64,000 nt of DNA from Holophaga foetida DSM 6591 (GCF_000242615.2 NZ_KI912268.1:1443725-1507724), one strand, 5' to 3'; positions 17,696 to 25,761 are shown, numbered from the stretch's first letter. The notes: generated by a model from the letters alone, not told the origin. Made by a program: numbers and translations.

Positions 17696-18945
17696 GCAGA
17701 GGGCCCGATCCGGGTGTCCGGCGGCAGGATGGTGCCCTTGGGAACCACCACGATGCCGTCCTGAACCACATAGGAGCCGCAATCCAGCTCGGTTCCCCTC
17801 GGGAAGGGGCGGATCTGGGATCCGCGACCCACCCGAACGTTCTTGTCCAGAATGGCCCCCTCGATGTGGCAACCCTCGGCGATGCCCATGGGGATGTCAT
17901 GGGGCCTGGTGTCGTAGTAGTCGGCTCCCATGAGGATGCTGTCCTTGACCACGGAACCGGCACCCACGAGGCTTCGGAGTCCCACGATGGAGTGAATGAT
18001 CTCCGCGCGATCGATGACGCAGCCCTCGGTGATCAGGGCGGCATCAATGCGGCTGTCCGTCACAATGGACCCGGGCAGGAAGCGGGAATGGGTGTAGATG
18101 GGAGCCTTGGAATCGTAGAAGTTGAAGGGGGCGTTCGGAACCGTCAGTTTGAGGTTGGTGTCGTAGAAGGATCGGATGGTCCCGATGTCCTCCCAGTAGC
18201 CCTCGAAGTCAAAACCCTGCACGGGACGGTGCCGGATGGCGTGGGGGATCACGTCGCTGCCGAAATCATCGTAATCGGGATGCTCCGTGAGGAGATCGAT
18301 CAGAGCCGTGATCTTGAAGATGTAGATGCCCATGGAACCCAGGAAGGGGCGGGCGCCGTCCTCCCGGCTCTTCATGCGCTCGAGGGTGGCCTGGTCCTTG
18401 GGTTTTTCCACGAAGTCCACAATGCGGCCATCCGGCTCCCGCTTCAGGATGCCGAAGCGATGGGCCTCTTCCGTAAGCACCGGTTGGACCGCCACGGTGA
18501 TATCGGCGTCTGTCTTGAGGTGGTGGGCGATCATTGAAGAGTAATTCATGCGATATAGATGATCACCCGCCAGCACCAGCACATGGTCCACCCGGGCCGC
18601 CTGGATCTCGAAGAGCTGTTTGCGGAAGGCGTCGGCCGTGCCTTGGTACCAGGCCTCACTGGTGGGCGTCTGCTCCGCCGCCAGGACCTCCACGAAGCCG
18701 GTGTGGAAGGCGTCGAACTTGTAGGTGTTGGTGATGTGACGGTGCAGACTGACCGAATTGAACTGGGTCAGGACATGGATCTTGAAAATCCCTGAATTGA
18801 TGCAGTTGCTGATGGGGATATCGATCAGGCGGTACTTCCCTGCGATGGGCACGGCAGGCTTGGAGCGCATGCTCGTCAACGGATACAGACGCGACCCCCT
18901 GCCCCCCCCAAGAATGACCGCCAAGACATCGGTGTGTGCAGGCAT
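17692..18945 (-). CDS. glgC: Glucose-1-phosphate adenylyltransferase
   Basis: The 417-aa enzyme makes ADP-glucose for glycogen synthesis. It has the pyrophosphorylase motif VILGGGRGSRLYPLT with the catalytic Lys/Arg set KPAVPIAGKYRLIDIPISN, the substrate site VEKP and FLGSMGIYIF, and a C-terminal left-handed helix. The start at 18945 follows AGGGGGAGG; an upstream in-frame ATG adds only non-conserved residues. It is translationally coupled to xseA. Together with the GH13 enzyme at 4,260 it indicates glycogen storage and turnover. Confidence 0.95.
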   Translation of the reverse strand: MPAHTDVLAVILGGGRGSRLYPLTSMRSKPAVPIAGKYRLIDIPISNCINSGIFKIHVLTQFNSVSLHRHITNTYKFDAFHTGFVEVLAAEQTPTSEAWYQGTADAFRKQLFEIQAARVDHVLVLAGDHLYRMNYSSMIAHHLKTDADITVAVQPVLTEEAHRFGILKREPDGRIVDFVEKPKDQATLERMKSREDGARPFLGSMGIYIFKITALIDLLTEHPDYDDFGSDVIPHAIRHRPVQGFDFEGYWEDIGTIRSFYDTNLKLTVPNAPFNFYDSKAPIYTHSRFLPGSIVTDSRIDAALITEGCVIDRAEIIHSIVGLRSLVGAGSVVKDSILMGADYYDTRPHDIPMGIAEGCHIEGAILDKNVRVGRGSQIRPFPRGTELDCGSYVVQDGIVVVPKGTILPPDTRIGPSA

Positions 18946-19046
18946 GGAACCTCCCCCTCTAAGCATTATGATGCCTTGGGTTGGTTCATATCCCAACCCG
19001 GGAAAGTTTTACAGGGACTTTACCGAATTCTGGTCATCAGCCATGG

Positions 19047-19316
19047 CTACGTATAGGTGTCGAGGCTACGCCCCAGCCCAGCCCCCTGATCCATCAGAGC
19101 CACCAGATCGGCTCCGGCCTGTTCGGTGGCGGCAATGGCCTTGGCCAACACCAGGGTTGCCTCTTCCGATCGCACCTGAGCCTGTTTGGCCGCCGTGATG
19201 GACTCCGCCGACGGGTCCTGGCCAGCTGCCACAATCAAGCCCTGTAGGCGGCCCTGGCTCTGGCTGGCCATGCTGGCAGCGGCATAGCTCATCAAGGTCA
19301 GAGCATCCATGGCCAT
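19047..19316 (-). CDS. Small Ala-rich hypothetical protein
   Basis: This 89-aa product is not recognised. It is rich in Ala, Gln, Ser and Leu and is almost certainly helical throughout (SYAAASMASQSQGRLQG, ITAAKQAQVRSEEATLVLAKAIAATEQAG). It has no signal peptide or cysteine. GGGGGGAT precedes the ATG. Length and composition recall short motility/YjfB-like proteins, but I cannot support that assignment. It sits between glgC and a secreted charged protein, both on the same strand. Confidence 0.6.
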   Translation of the reverse strand: MAMDALTLMSYAAASMASQSQGRLQGLIVAAGQDPSAESITAAKQAQVRSEEATLVLAKAIAATEQAGADLVALMDQGAGLGRSLDTYT

Positions 19317-19414
19317 CCCCCCAAGCGCCTCCAGACCTCAACATAAGGCTTCCGAAGCGTTTCAGGAAGCTCCCAGCCTTCGATTGCGGGATTTTGGACG
19401 CCCAACGCAACCAA

Positions 19415-19448
19415 GCCCCCGCCCATCGAAGAACGATGGATCGGGGGC
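19415..19448 (-). terminator. Stem-loop terminator candidate after the Arg-rich secreted protein
   Basis: The inverted repeat GCCCCCGCCCATCG / CGATGGATCGGGGGC forms a GC-rich stem about 20 bases past the stop of the gene at 19470. The U-tract is weak (TTGGTTG), so termination efficiency is uncertain. Confidence 0.5.
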
Positions 19449-19469
19449 CTGAGACAACCCTTCCAAGTC

Positions 19470-19976
19470 CTAGTGACCGCGGTTCCCTCGATCATCCCTG
19501 CCTTTCGGACCGTGATCATTGCCCCGTCGATCACGACGCTCCTCACGACGTTCCTCTCGACGTTCTTCCCTCCGGTCCTCGCGGCGATCTTCACGGCGCT
19601 CCATGCGCCGCTCCTCGGAGCGGGAGCGCCTCACAACCGCAGGAGCTCTGTGGTCCGAGTCCCGGCGATGCCAGTTCCGGTAGCGCCCTTCGGGACTCCT
19701 GACCAGGGCCCTCGGAACCCAACGCCGCTCAACGGGCTCGAAACGGTCCCGGGGGTGATGGGCACGGTACCAGCCGTCGGGCCTGCGGCACCAGTACCAG
19801 CCAAGATGGAAGAAGACTTCATCCTGGAAACCCTCCACCACCTGAATGCCAGGCTGCACCACCACGAGAGGAGGAGCGACCGGAAGGCCCAGATCGATGT
19901 GCACATTCACCTGCGCCTTGGCTGGAGCTCCTGCCAGCAAGATCAGACAAGCTAAGGGGAGAATGAGTCTTTTCAT
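19470..19976 (-). CDS. Secreted protein with highly charged Arg/Glu/Asp repeat tail
   Basis: The start at 19976 follows AAGGAG and yields a clear signal peptide (MKRLILPLACLILLAGAPAKA). The 168-aa protein then has an aromatic region (FHLGWYWCRRPDGWYRAHHP) and a C-terminal 50 residues made of RRED/RREE repeats ending in RGNDHGPKGRDDRGNRGH. The front part resembles the Trp/Tyr-rich secreted proteins often annotated as YXWXXP-like, but the family is not certain. The tail would be extended and strongly charged. Function unknown. Confidence 0.75.
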   Translation of the reverse strand: MKRLILPLACLILLAGAPAKAQVNVHIDLGLPVAPPLVVVQPGIQVVEGFQDEVFFHLGWYWCRRPDGWYRAHHPRDRFEPVERRWVPRALVRSPEGRYRNWHRRDSDHRAPAVVRRSRSEERRMERREDRREDRREERREERREERRDRRGNDHGPKGRDDRGNRGH

Positions 19977-20477
19977 AGTCAGCTCCTTCAGGGAGGACAG
20001 CATACACCTCCCATCCAAGGATGGAGTCCGCAATTTTCATGCTTGATACATCTCAGGGCGCAAAAGACAGCCCCCAAGGCGACGTCAAGAGCTTGTAATG
20101 CAAGTGGCCCATTCATGATTTTCCAAGCACAGACAGGAATTCCTGCTTGAGCCGCATGGTTTTCGTGGACGACGATTGTTCGAGAATCCGCGAAACTTGC
20201 GGAAAACCCGTACCCAGCCGGATCGAAAAAAAATGAAGGCCCAGAATGTTACAATTTAATAGTTTATTATTGTTGAAATTCTTCAAGCCTTTGCCTTTGC
20301 AACGGTAGACGCACCCAGTCCCCCAAGGCTCGGATCCAAGGAAGAACCCGACGTAGCACCCTATGAAACGTGACAATGTGGCCGGGAAACCTCGCGTGCG
20401 GGCAGTCAGATCGCAGATTCAGAACCATTTCGAGAGGTGTACCCTGACCCACCTCAGCACTTCACAAGGAGGCAGTC
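19977..20477. other. Gene-free stretch, locally AT-rich
   Basis: No convincing gene is visible on either strand. The interval 20,225-20,290 is markedly AT-rich (runs of A and T, TTTATTATTG), unlike the surrounding DNA, and may hold promoters. Short frames here lack ribosome sites and normal composition. Confidence 0.5.
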
Positions 20478-20606
20478 TTGGGCACAACAAACCCCACCCC
20501 TGGGCCGCAAGGCAGGAATCCAAACAAGGAAAAGCTTTACGGGTTCGCGATCGCTGCGGTGCTGCTCACAGTGTTCTGCCTCGTCATGAACCGCTGTGGG
20601 CGGTAG
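20478..20606 (+). CDS. Small single-pass membrane protein (42 aa)
   Basis: A TTG start preceded by AAGGAGG opens a 42-codon frame. It encodes a polar, Pro/Asn-rich N-terminus (GTTNPTPGPQGRNPNKEK), one hydrophobic helix (YGFAIAAVLLTVFCLV) and a short basic end (MNRCGR). The ribosome site, helix and positive-inside end make it look real despite its size. No family is recognised. It lies upstream of the MarR gene but is separated from it by about 240 bases. Confidence 0.5.
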   Translation: MGTTNPTPGPQGRNPNKEKLYGFAIAAVLLTVFCLVMNRCGR

Positions 20607-20798
20607 GACGAACCATGTGAAGAGGGCCCTTCTCACGAGCAGATCTTCGATCACCTGGAGGTCTTGATGCTGCGGCTCCGGTGGCGGATTAGGGATGCCC
20701 GGTGCAGCTTCTCCAAGCGTGCAGGGGCGGAATGAGGGGGGGCATCCCTCCCCACTCTCGTCTTCGATGGAATGCCGAGGTTCGGAGCTGGGGAATAT

Positions 20799-20834
20799 TT
20801 GACAGCACGATGTCACCACGTTAGCCTGCTGTCA
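20799..20834 (+). promoter_or_regulatory. Promoter/operator candidate of the MarR gene
   Basis: A consensus -35 TTGACA is at 20799-20804, without a strong -10. It lies within the inverted repeat TGACAGCA (20800-20807) / TGCTGTCA (20827-20834); a nearer half-site TGTCA is at 20811-20815. Such a palindrome over the promoter is where a MarR regulator would be expected to bind its own gene. Function is inferred. Confidence 0.5.
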
Positions 20835-20849
20835 TCACGAGGAGGAAGG

Positions 20850-21308
20850 GTGCAACACTCTGATACAGGGGTGGCTTTTACGGGTCTTACCCTTGCCATA
20901 TTTCGTGCGAACGGGGCTTTGATCGCTGCCGGCGACAAGCTGGTAAAAGACCTCGGGCTCAACTCTGCCCGCTGGCAGGTGCTTGGCATGATAGTGGAAA
21001 ATCCGCTTACGGTATCCGCGATCGCACGGCGAGTGGGACTAGCTCGACAAAGCGTCCAGCGCACAGCAGATCGTTTGGTTGAGACTGGGTTCGCTCAATT
21101 TATACCGAATCCCGACCATGCCACTGCTAACTTGCTTGATTTGACGTCACATGGTCGACAGGTTATGGATGAGGTTGAATGCCGTCAGGTCGAATGGGCG
21201 AACAGGGTTTCCCAAGGATATGAGGCGGATCGGATCGACCAAGTGGTCCAATCCATTCAATCACTGTGTGACCGTTTGGCTACAGATGGGAAGGGTGGTG
21301 ATCTATGA
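20850..21308 (+). CDS. MarR family transcriptional regulator
   Basis: The GTG at 20850, four bases after AGGAGG, gives 152 aa, typical MarR length; the frame extends upstream without another good site. The winged helix is visible at about 45-110 (LNSARWQVLGMIVENPLTVSAIARRVGLARQSVQRTADRLVETGFAQFIPNPDHATANLLDLT-type pattern). It overlaps the downstream membrane protein by ATGA. GC content is lower than in the neighbours, suggesting transfer. The ligand is unknown. Confidence 0.88.
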   Translation: MQHSDTGVAFTGLTLAIFRANGALIAAGDKLVKDLGLNSARWQVLGMIVENPLTVSAIARRVGLARQSVQRTADRLVETGFAQFIPNPDHATANLLDLTSHGRQVMDEVECRQVEWANRVSQGYEADRIDQVVQSIQSLCDRLATDGKGGDL

Positions 21309-21802
21309 AGAGGATTTCTCCTGGAGCCCAAAAAGCTCTCAAGCTTGTTCATCTGTCATGCTCGTTTCTATGGCTATCGTGCATCCTTCTACTCCTGGTG
21401 ACTCCTTTAGTCTTGACGAAGGATGTGGAGAACGGCGCCGTACGGATGTTTGTACGCATCTATCATTTAATCGACATATGCGTTCTGAGTCCCGCAGCCA
21501 CGCTTACACTGCTTACAGGACTCGTGTATTCCCTCTTCACTAACTGGGGATTTGCCAAGCATGGCTGGATCATCTTCAAGTGGGTTGTCACCCTCTTTAT
21601 GGTCCTGTGGGGGACTTTCTATCTGGGTCCCTCGGTCAAAGCTCTGCTTGCGTGGTCAATACGGGAACAATCGACACTGGCTCAACATCCGTTTTTCCAG
21701 AACTCGATGGATCTTGCCATAAAAGCTGCAATGCTCAATCTGACGATCATTGTGCTTGCTGTTGTGGCATCGGTGTATAAACCCTGGAAGAATATTCGTT
21801 AG
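21305..21802 (+). CDS. DUF2269-like four-helix membrane protein
   Basis: The 165-aa protein has four hydrophobic segments: LVHLSCSFLWLSCILLLL, LIDICVLSPAATLTLLTG, WIIFKWVVTLFMVLWG and LTIIVLAVVASV. The sequence LLTGLVYSLFTNWGFAKHGWIIFKW fits the DUF2269 family of unknown function. It is co-transcribed with the MarR gene (4-base overlap) and is likely its regulatory target. The pair is noticeably poorer in GC than the host genes. Confidence 0.75.
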   Translation: MKRISPGAQKALKLVHLSCSFLWLSCILLLLVTPLVLTKDVENGAVRMFVRIYHLIDICVLSPAATLTLLTGLVYSLFTNWGFAKHGWIIFKWVVTLFMVLWGTFYLGPSVKALLAWSIREQSTLAQHPFFQNSMDLAIKAAMLNLTIIVLAVVASVYKPWKNIR

Positions 21803-22171
21803 TAGCGCACAGAGGCCGCCGCCGCGGCAACAACCTGCGGCAGTTCGGACCCATGACAATGGACACGGGGTAACCCGGAGCGCGATGTGGGGTGACTGGC
21901 AGGCCCCACCCACGCTCCTTTACCTCTTTGTGACCGTTCAGACCTCGGGATCAATGCTGACCACCCTGGGTATCCAGGATTCGGTTTTTTGCAGCGGGAA
22001 ACCCTTGCCCCACCATCAAGACAACAACCACAGGCAACCCTAGCGCCCAGGGCGATCGCAAGCCAAGAAATGCAAAAGGTTAGCCATCAATTCGACTTAC
22101 ACCTCTATTGCACCTGCCCTACCATGGAGGCACCACTTAGAAGGTGGCTTTGGATCTTTCCCATGACGGAA
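21803..22171. other. Gene-free stretch left of the integrated element
   Basis: No gene with a credible start is seen. This should be the ancestral DNA downstream of tRNA-Lys, displaced from the tRNA by the insertion. Confidence 0.5.
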
Positions 22172-22204
22172 AAAGTCCCCGAAGTTTTGCAACCTCAGGG
22201 ACTT
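22172..22204 (-). terminator. Stem-loop terminator beside the left attachment site
   Basis: On the minus strand AAGTCCCTGAGGTT pairs with AACTTCGGGGACTT and is followed by TTTCC. It lies just past the duplicated 3' end of tRNA-Lys. It is therefore probably the original terminator of that tRNA gene, stranded here by integration. Its structure resembles the terminator at 31890-31924. Confidence 0.7.
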
Positions 22205-22254
22205 GCTGGTGGTTCCTCCCGGGCTCGAACCGGGGACCCTCTGATTAAGAGTCA
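22203..22254 (-). repeat. Left attachment site (attL), duplicated 3' part of tRNA-Lys
   Basis: The 52 bases are identical to 31923-31974. They comprise the tRNA 3' end from the anticodon arm to CCA and a few bases beyond. The 5' half of the tRNA is missing here, so this copy is not a functional tRNA. Identity breaks exactly at 22255. Confidence 0.93.
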
Positions 22255-22369
22255 AGGAAAACAAGATTGGCAAGCATTGGCACTTGTTGGCCGATACATG
22301 AAAATAGGACACTTAAGCAGCCACAACATCGATCAAGCAAGGTCAATTCATGTCGAGATGGGCCCAAAG

Positions 22370-22408
22370 TGTGCCCATAATGTGCCCAAGGAGGAGATGA
22401 TGGGCACA
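22370..22408. promoter_or_regulatory. Left trio of TGTGCCCA sites
   Basis: TGTGCCCA occurs at 22370-22377 and 22381-22388 and inverted at 22401-22408. The same trio with the same relative orientations is at the other end of the element (31827-31860). The sites straddle the ribosome site and start of the integrase gene. They are good candidates for recombinase or excisionase arm-type binding sites that also regulate the integrase; this role is inferred. Confidence 0.65.
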
Positions 22409-23752
22409 CATGAGACACCCCGAAGCGAACGAAAGGACCGCGAGCCGGTGAAGCTGACCAAGACGGAAATCGAGAAGCTCCTTCCAGAGGCGAAGGAATA
22501 CTTTGTGCCGGTGGTTGCCCACAAGGGGCTAAACATCCGAGTGTTGCCCAACGGCACACGCTTCTTTGTGCTGCGGTATCGATTTGATGGCATCCAGAGA
22601 AAGCACGTCATGGGCACATATCCCACCATGACCCCGGACCGGGCGGATAAGGAATGGACCCGGCTATGGGATGACATCCACAAGAGGCAGGAGCCCAACC
22701 GGGCCAAAGCTGATGCCAAGAAGGCCGCAGAGGAAGAGAGACGAACCAGGTTCACGGTTGCCGACCTGGCGGAGCGTTACGAGCTGGAGCACCTACCGGA
22801 CAACTCCGCCTCCTGGCAGATGAACATCAAGCGTTACCTGGCTCGCTTCATCCTCCCGGCCCTGGGCAAGACCCCCGTCAAGGACGTGACTCCCGGGGAT
22901 GTCTCCGCCCTGCTCTTCAAGATCGGGAAGGACACCCCGACCCAGGCCAACCGGGTGCGGGCTGTCCTGTGCACAATGTTCCAGCGGGCTGAAGAGTGGT
23001 CCCTTCGGGACCTGGGCACCAACCCCGTGGCCGTGGTGAAGGCCAGGCACCAGGAGACCAAGCGGGACCGCCGCCTCACTGATGCGGAGCTGGTGGCCCT
23101 GGGCCAGGCTTTCCGGGAGTCAAAGGAAGCCCCTGAGATGCTCCTGGCCGTCCGGCTGGGGCTCCTGGCGGGGATGCGAAAAGGCGAGATTCAGGGGCTC
23201 CGGTGGGAATGGGTGGACATCAACGCCGGGATGATCCGCATCCCCATGGAGGCCCACAAGACCGGGAAGAAGACTGGCCGCGCCCGGGTGGTTCGCCTCT
23301 GCTCCGCCCTGGTGGAGGACTTCAAGGCCATCATGCCGACCCTGGGTTGCCCCTACGTGGTGCCTGGCCGGGGGGTGGTCGGGAAGGACAAGACCCGCAC
23401 ATGGAAGCCCTACACAGCCCTCCAGAACAACTGGGAGCGGCTGCGTCTGGCCGCCAAACTGACCAAGGAAGGCAAGCCAGAGGAGCAGGACCCGGGATTG
23501 CATGACCTACGCAGGACTTTTGCCAGCGTGGCCGCAGACCTGGGACTCCGGGGCTTCGTGCCGGAGCTGGTGGGCCATGTCGAGAAGACCGTGACGGACA
23601 TCTACACCCGGACAGCCGGGGACCGCCTCCAGGAAGCAGCGGAGACCATAGGGGTCAGGATTGATGGGCTCCTCAAGGGCACCATTGACCCCGAGAAAGA
23701 AGCAGAGGAACGCAAGAAGGCCCAAGCCCTGAAGACCAAGAAGACCAGCTAG
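22400..23752 (+). CDS. Tyrosine recombinase/integrase of the tRNA-Lys element
   Basis: I chose the ATG at 22400, five bases after AAGGAGG; an ATG at 22358 is possible, and the open frame runs back through attL without being coding. The 450-aa protein has an N-terminal arm-binding DUF4102-like region (about 15-85), a SAM-like core-binding domain (about 118-215) and a catalytic domain with R260 (GMRKGE), H368-x2-R371 (LHDLRRTF), H393 and Tyr402 (DIYTRT). All catalytic residues are present. It lies next to attL and reads inward, as expected for insertion and excision at tRNA-Lys. Confidence 0.93.
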   Translation: MGTHETPRSERKDREPVKLTKTEIEKLLPEAKEYFVPVVAHKGLNIRVLPNGTRFFVLRYRFDGIQRKHVMGTYPTMTPDRADKEWTRLWDDIHKRQEPNRAKADAKKAAEEERRTRFTVADLAERYELEHLPDNSASWQMNIKRYLARFILPALGKTPVKDVTPGDVSALLFKIGKDTPTQANRVRAVLCTMFQRAEEWSLRDLGTNPVAVVKARHQETKRDRRLTDAELVALGQAFRESKEAPEMLLAVRLGLLAGMRKGEIQGLRWEWVDINAGMIRIPMEAHKTGKKTGRARVVRLCSALVEDFKAIMPTLGCPYVVPGRGVVGKDKTRTWKPYTALQNNWERLRLAAKLTKEGKPEEQDPGLHDLRRTFASVAADLGLRGFVPELVGHVEKTVTDIYTRTAGDRLQEAAETIGVRIDGLLKGTIDPEKEAEERKKAQALKTKKTS

Positions 23753-23778
23753 CAGGGTCCCTGGACAGCCACCCCCCA

Positions 23779-23800
23779 TTCGTGTGTCACGAACATCGTG
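23779..23800. promoter_or_regulatory. Overlapping palindromes after the integrase gene
   Basis: TTCGTG-TGT-CACGAA (23779-23793) overlaps CACGA-ACA-TCGTG (23788-23800); both are perfect. This has the form of a tandem operator and lies 27 bases past the integrase stop in a gap that precedes the next gene. No repressor gene is identified. Confidence 0.4.
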
Positions 23801-24143
23801 ATACCCCAGGTTGGCCAGCCTGTGCTCTGCATCCCAATGCGGAGGCTCCCGGCCCGGCTCAACTCGATCAGCCCCGAAAAAGATCAATCACTCCTGCATG
23901 GGCTGGTGATATTCTCGCCTCGGAGCTTGAAACCTCCTACAGGCGGGGAACCGCCCTCGACAGCACAGAAATGCAGGCGGCACAGAACGGCATCCATGCC
24001 GGGAGTGTCCGGATACAACACCCGCAAGGGAAAGAAGGACAGGGGCCCTGTACCCCGTTTCAAACTCCCGGTTCCAGGCCGCGCCCTGGGACCGCTCTAT
24101 CCCAATCTCATACCGGATTGAAACCCGGTCTACAGGAGGCCCC
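23801..24143. other. Gene-free stretch in the element
   Basis: No gene with a ribosome site and normal composition is seen on either strand across this gap after the integrase. It probably holds the promoter for the gene at 24144. Confidence 0.45.
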
Positions 24144-24509
24144 ATGGCCATCAGCAACGCCGCCCGGCGTCAGGGCGAAGCCGCATCCACTCTTCCCCGT
24201 GAGCAGGTCATCGAGTGCCTGGCGGAGCTGGAGGAGCGGGCAAGCCGATTCCTGGAGATTCCCGAGGTGCTGTATGCCCTCGACAGGATCCGCGATATCC
24301 GGGGGCATGCAACCTGCCCTGAATCCATCGAGAAGGTCGTGGATGACTTCGACCGCTTTGATGTGCCCATGTTCCTTGAGTTCATCGCGGACGGCATCCA
24401 GCACCGGTTGATCAATTTTCACGCTGCCCAGGAAAGCGTAAGGAAGGACCTGGGGATCACCCATGAGGAAATCCTGACCATCCGCCATGAGATCAGGAGG
24501 GAGCGGTAG
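24144..24509 (+). CDS. Hypothetical protein of the integrative element (121 aa)
   Basis: The ATG follows AGGAGG with good spacing, and composition is coding-like. The product is soluble, mostly helical and acidic (REQVIECLAELEERASRFLEI, ESIEKVVDDFDRFDVPMFLEFIAD), with no signal peptide and no recognised motif. Its two cysteines are not in a metal pattern. It lies alone between the integrase gap and the IS insertion. No function can be assigned. Confidence 0.65.
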   Translation: MAISNAARRQGEAASTLPREQVIECLAELEERASRFLEIPEVLYALDRIRDIRGHATCPESIEKVVDDFDRFDVPMFLEFIADGIQHRLINFHAAQESVRKDLGITHEEILTIRHEIRRER

Positions 24510-24577
24510 CCGTTAAGGCTAAAAGGGGGGTCTGCGTTGAATGCATTCCCCTCTTTCTCTCTTCTTCTCTCTTCCTA

Positions 24578-24585
24578 AAAGAGAA
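24578..24585. repeat. Target-site duplication of the IS, left copy
   Basis: AAAGAGAA directly precedes the left end of the IS and is repeated exactly at 25641-25648 after the right end. Eight bases is the duplication length of the IS1595 family. Confidence 0.9.
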
Positions 24586-25640
24586 CCCGATTATCCATGT
24601 ATCTCCGAAACCTCTGGGTGAGGCGGGTTTTGGACAGGATTTGTCGCGCCATGGGACCGAACCTTCGAGTCATGGAGGTGTTCCATGGCGATCAATCGGA
24701 TCCAGTTCCAGAAGGGTCTGTCCTTTCGGGATTTCCAAGCCCGGTATGGCACAGAAGTGCAGTGCAGGGACGCAATGGTGAAGGCAAAGTGGCCACACGG
24801 GTTCCAATGCCCGAAGTGTGGTAGTGGCGGGGCTTACTTCTTGGTTCCTCGGCAGTTGTTCCAGTGCAAGGCTTGCCACCACCAGACATCTGTCACCGTG
24901 GGGACCGTCATGGAGTCCAGCCACCTCCCACTGAGGACCTGGTTCGAGGCCATGTATCGGCTTTCACACGGCAAACACTCGATTTCTGCCCTGGAACTCA
25001 AGCGTTATCTGGGTGTCAGATACCCCACTGCCTACTACCTGAAGCAGAAGATCCTTTGCGCCATGAGTGCTGCGGAATCGAGCCGGAAGCTCAAGGATCG
25101 GGTTGAGATCGATGATGCCTATGCGGGTGGAGCTACCCACGGAGGCAAGCGTGGCCGTGGGGCTCCCGGGAAGCAGCCCTTCCTGGTTGCGGTCCAAACA
25201 GCGATGGAGAACCACAGGCAGGTCATCTATACCGTGCTCAAAGCCGTGACGGACTTCAAAATTGAGACGATCGAGGCATGGGCCAAGAAGGCCCTGGACC
25301 CTGGAACTCACGTCGTATCGGATGGCCTTCACTGCTTTCGTGGCGTCGCCGCATCTGGAGCCTCCCACGAACCCATCAAAAGTGAAGGGGGTTGGAAGGG
25401 TTCCAAGATGGAGGCCTTTCAGGCCGTGAACACCGTCATCTCCAACCTGAAGGGCAACATCCTCGGCGTCTGTCGCTGGTGTAGCGCACGGCATCTGCCC
25501 AGATACCTTGCCGAACACCAGTTCCGTTTCAATCGCCGCTTCAACCTCCAGGCCATCTTCCCTGCCTTGTTCGCCGCAGTCACAAATACCCCGCCTCACC
25601 CTGTCCGCCTCCTGGTTTCGGAGGCATGTGGATAATCGGG
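24586..25640 (+). mobile_element. IS1595-family (ISXO2-like) insertion sequence, 1055 bp
   Basis: Terminal inverted repeats begin CCCGATTATCCA at both ends, then diverge for six bases and match again at TCCGAAACC. An exact 8-bp duplication flanks them. One transposase gene fills the interior. The perfect target duplication and intact gene suggest a relatively recent insertion. Confidence 0.93.
24685..25635 (+). CDS. IS1595 family transposase
   Basis: The 316-aa transposase has an N-terminal zinc ribbon (CPKCG at about 42-46, CKACHHQ at about 61-67) typical of the IS1595/ISXO2 family. The DDE-type domain follows: VEIDDAYAGG with the first Asp, VSDGLHCFRGV with the second, and a later Asn/Glu-containing helix (FQAVNTVISNLKGNILG and RYLAEHQFRFNRR). 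It looks full length without frameshift. The start follows GGAGG. Confidence 0.93.
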   Translation: MAINRIQFQKGLSFRDFQARYGTEVQCRDAMVKAKWPHGFQCPKCGSGGAYFLVPRQLFQCKACHHQTSVTVGTVMESSHLPLRTWFEAMYRLSHGKHSISALELKRYLGVRYPTAYYLKQKILCAMSAAESSRKLKDRVEIDDAYAGGATHGGKRGRGAPGKQPFLVAVQTAMENHRQVIYTVLKAVTDFKIETIEAWAKKALDPGTHVVSDGLHCFRGVAASGASHEPIKSEGGWKGSKMEAFQAVNTVISNLKGNILGVCRWCSARHLPRYLAEHQFRFNRRFNLQAIFPALFAAVTNTPPHPVRLLVSEACG

Positions 25641-25648
25641 AAAGAGAA
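25641..25648. repeat. Target-site duplication of the IS, right copy
   Basis: AAAGAGAA, identical to 24578-24585. Confidence 0.9.
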
Positions 25649-25650
25649 AG

Positions 25651-25761
25651 AGGATCGTCCGATCGTCCGACCGTCCGAAATGCAGAACTGGTGCGCCTCT
25701 CCGTTCGGACAATCAAAAATAGGTGATCGTCCGAAGGGTGGTTGATCGTCCGAAACCCTGC
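25651..25761. repeat. Iteron cluster 1 (TGATCGTCCGAA family)
   Basis: About six copies of a short repeat with core TCGTCCGA/CCGTCCGA occur in 110 bases. Two are overlapping units near 25654, one CCGTCCGAA and one inverted TTCGGACAATC follow, and the last two are TGATCGTCCGAA near 25721 and 25743. The same repeat forms cluster 2 at 30645-30760. It lies between the IS and the cargo operon in otherwise non-coding DNA, the position of a replication origin or master operator. Confidence 0.8.

Noticed and set aside
20113..20819. Several 60-120 residue frames between 20.1 and 20.8 kb
   Set aside because: They lack ribosome sites and coding-like composition; only the 42-codon ORF at 20478 has both a ribosome site and a plausible product.
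22203..22254. A second tRNA-Lys
   Set aside because: Only the 3' half is present; the D-arm and the 5' acceptor strand are missing. It is the attachment-site duplicate.
25651..25761. A CRISPR array made of the TCGTCCGA repeats
   Set aside because: The units are about 12 bases, irregularly spaced and in both orientations, with no constant spacer length and no cas genes; iterons or binding sites fit better.
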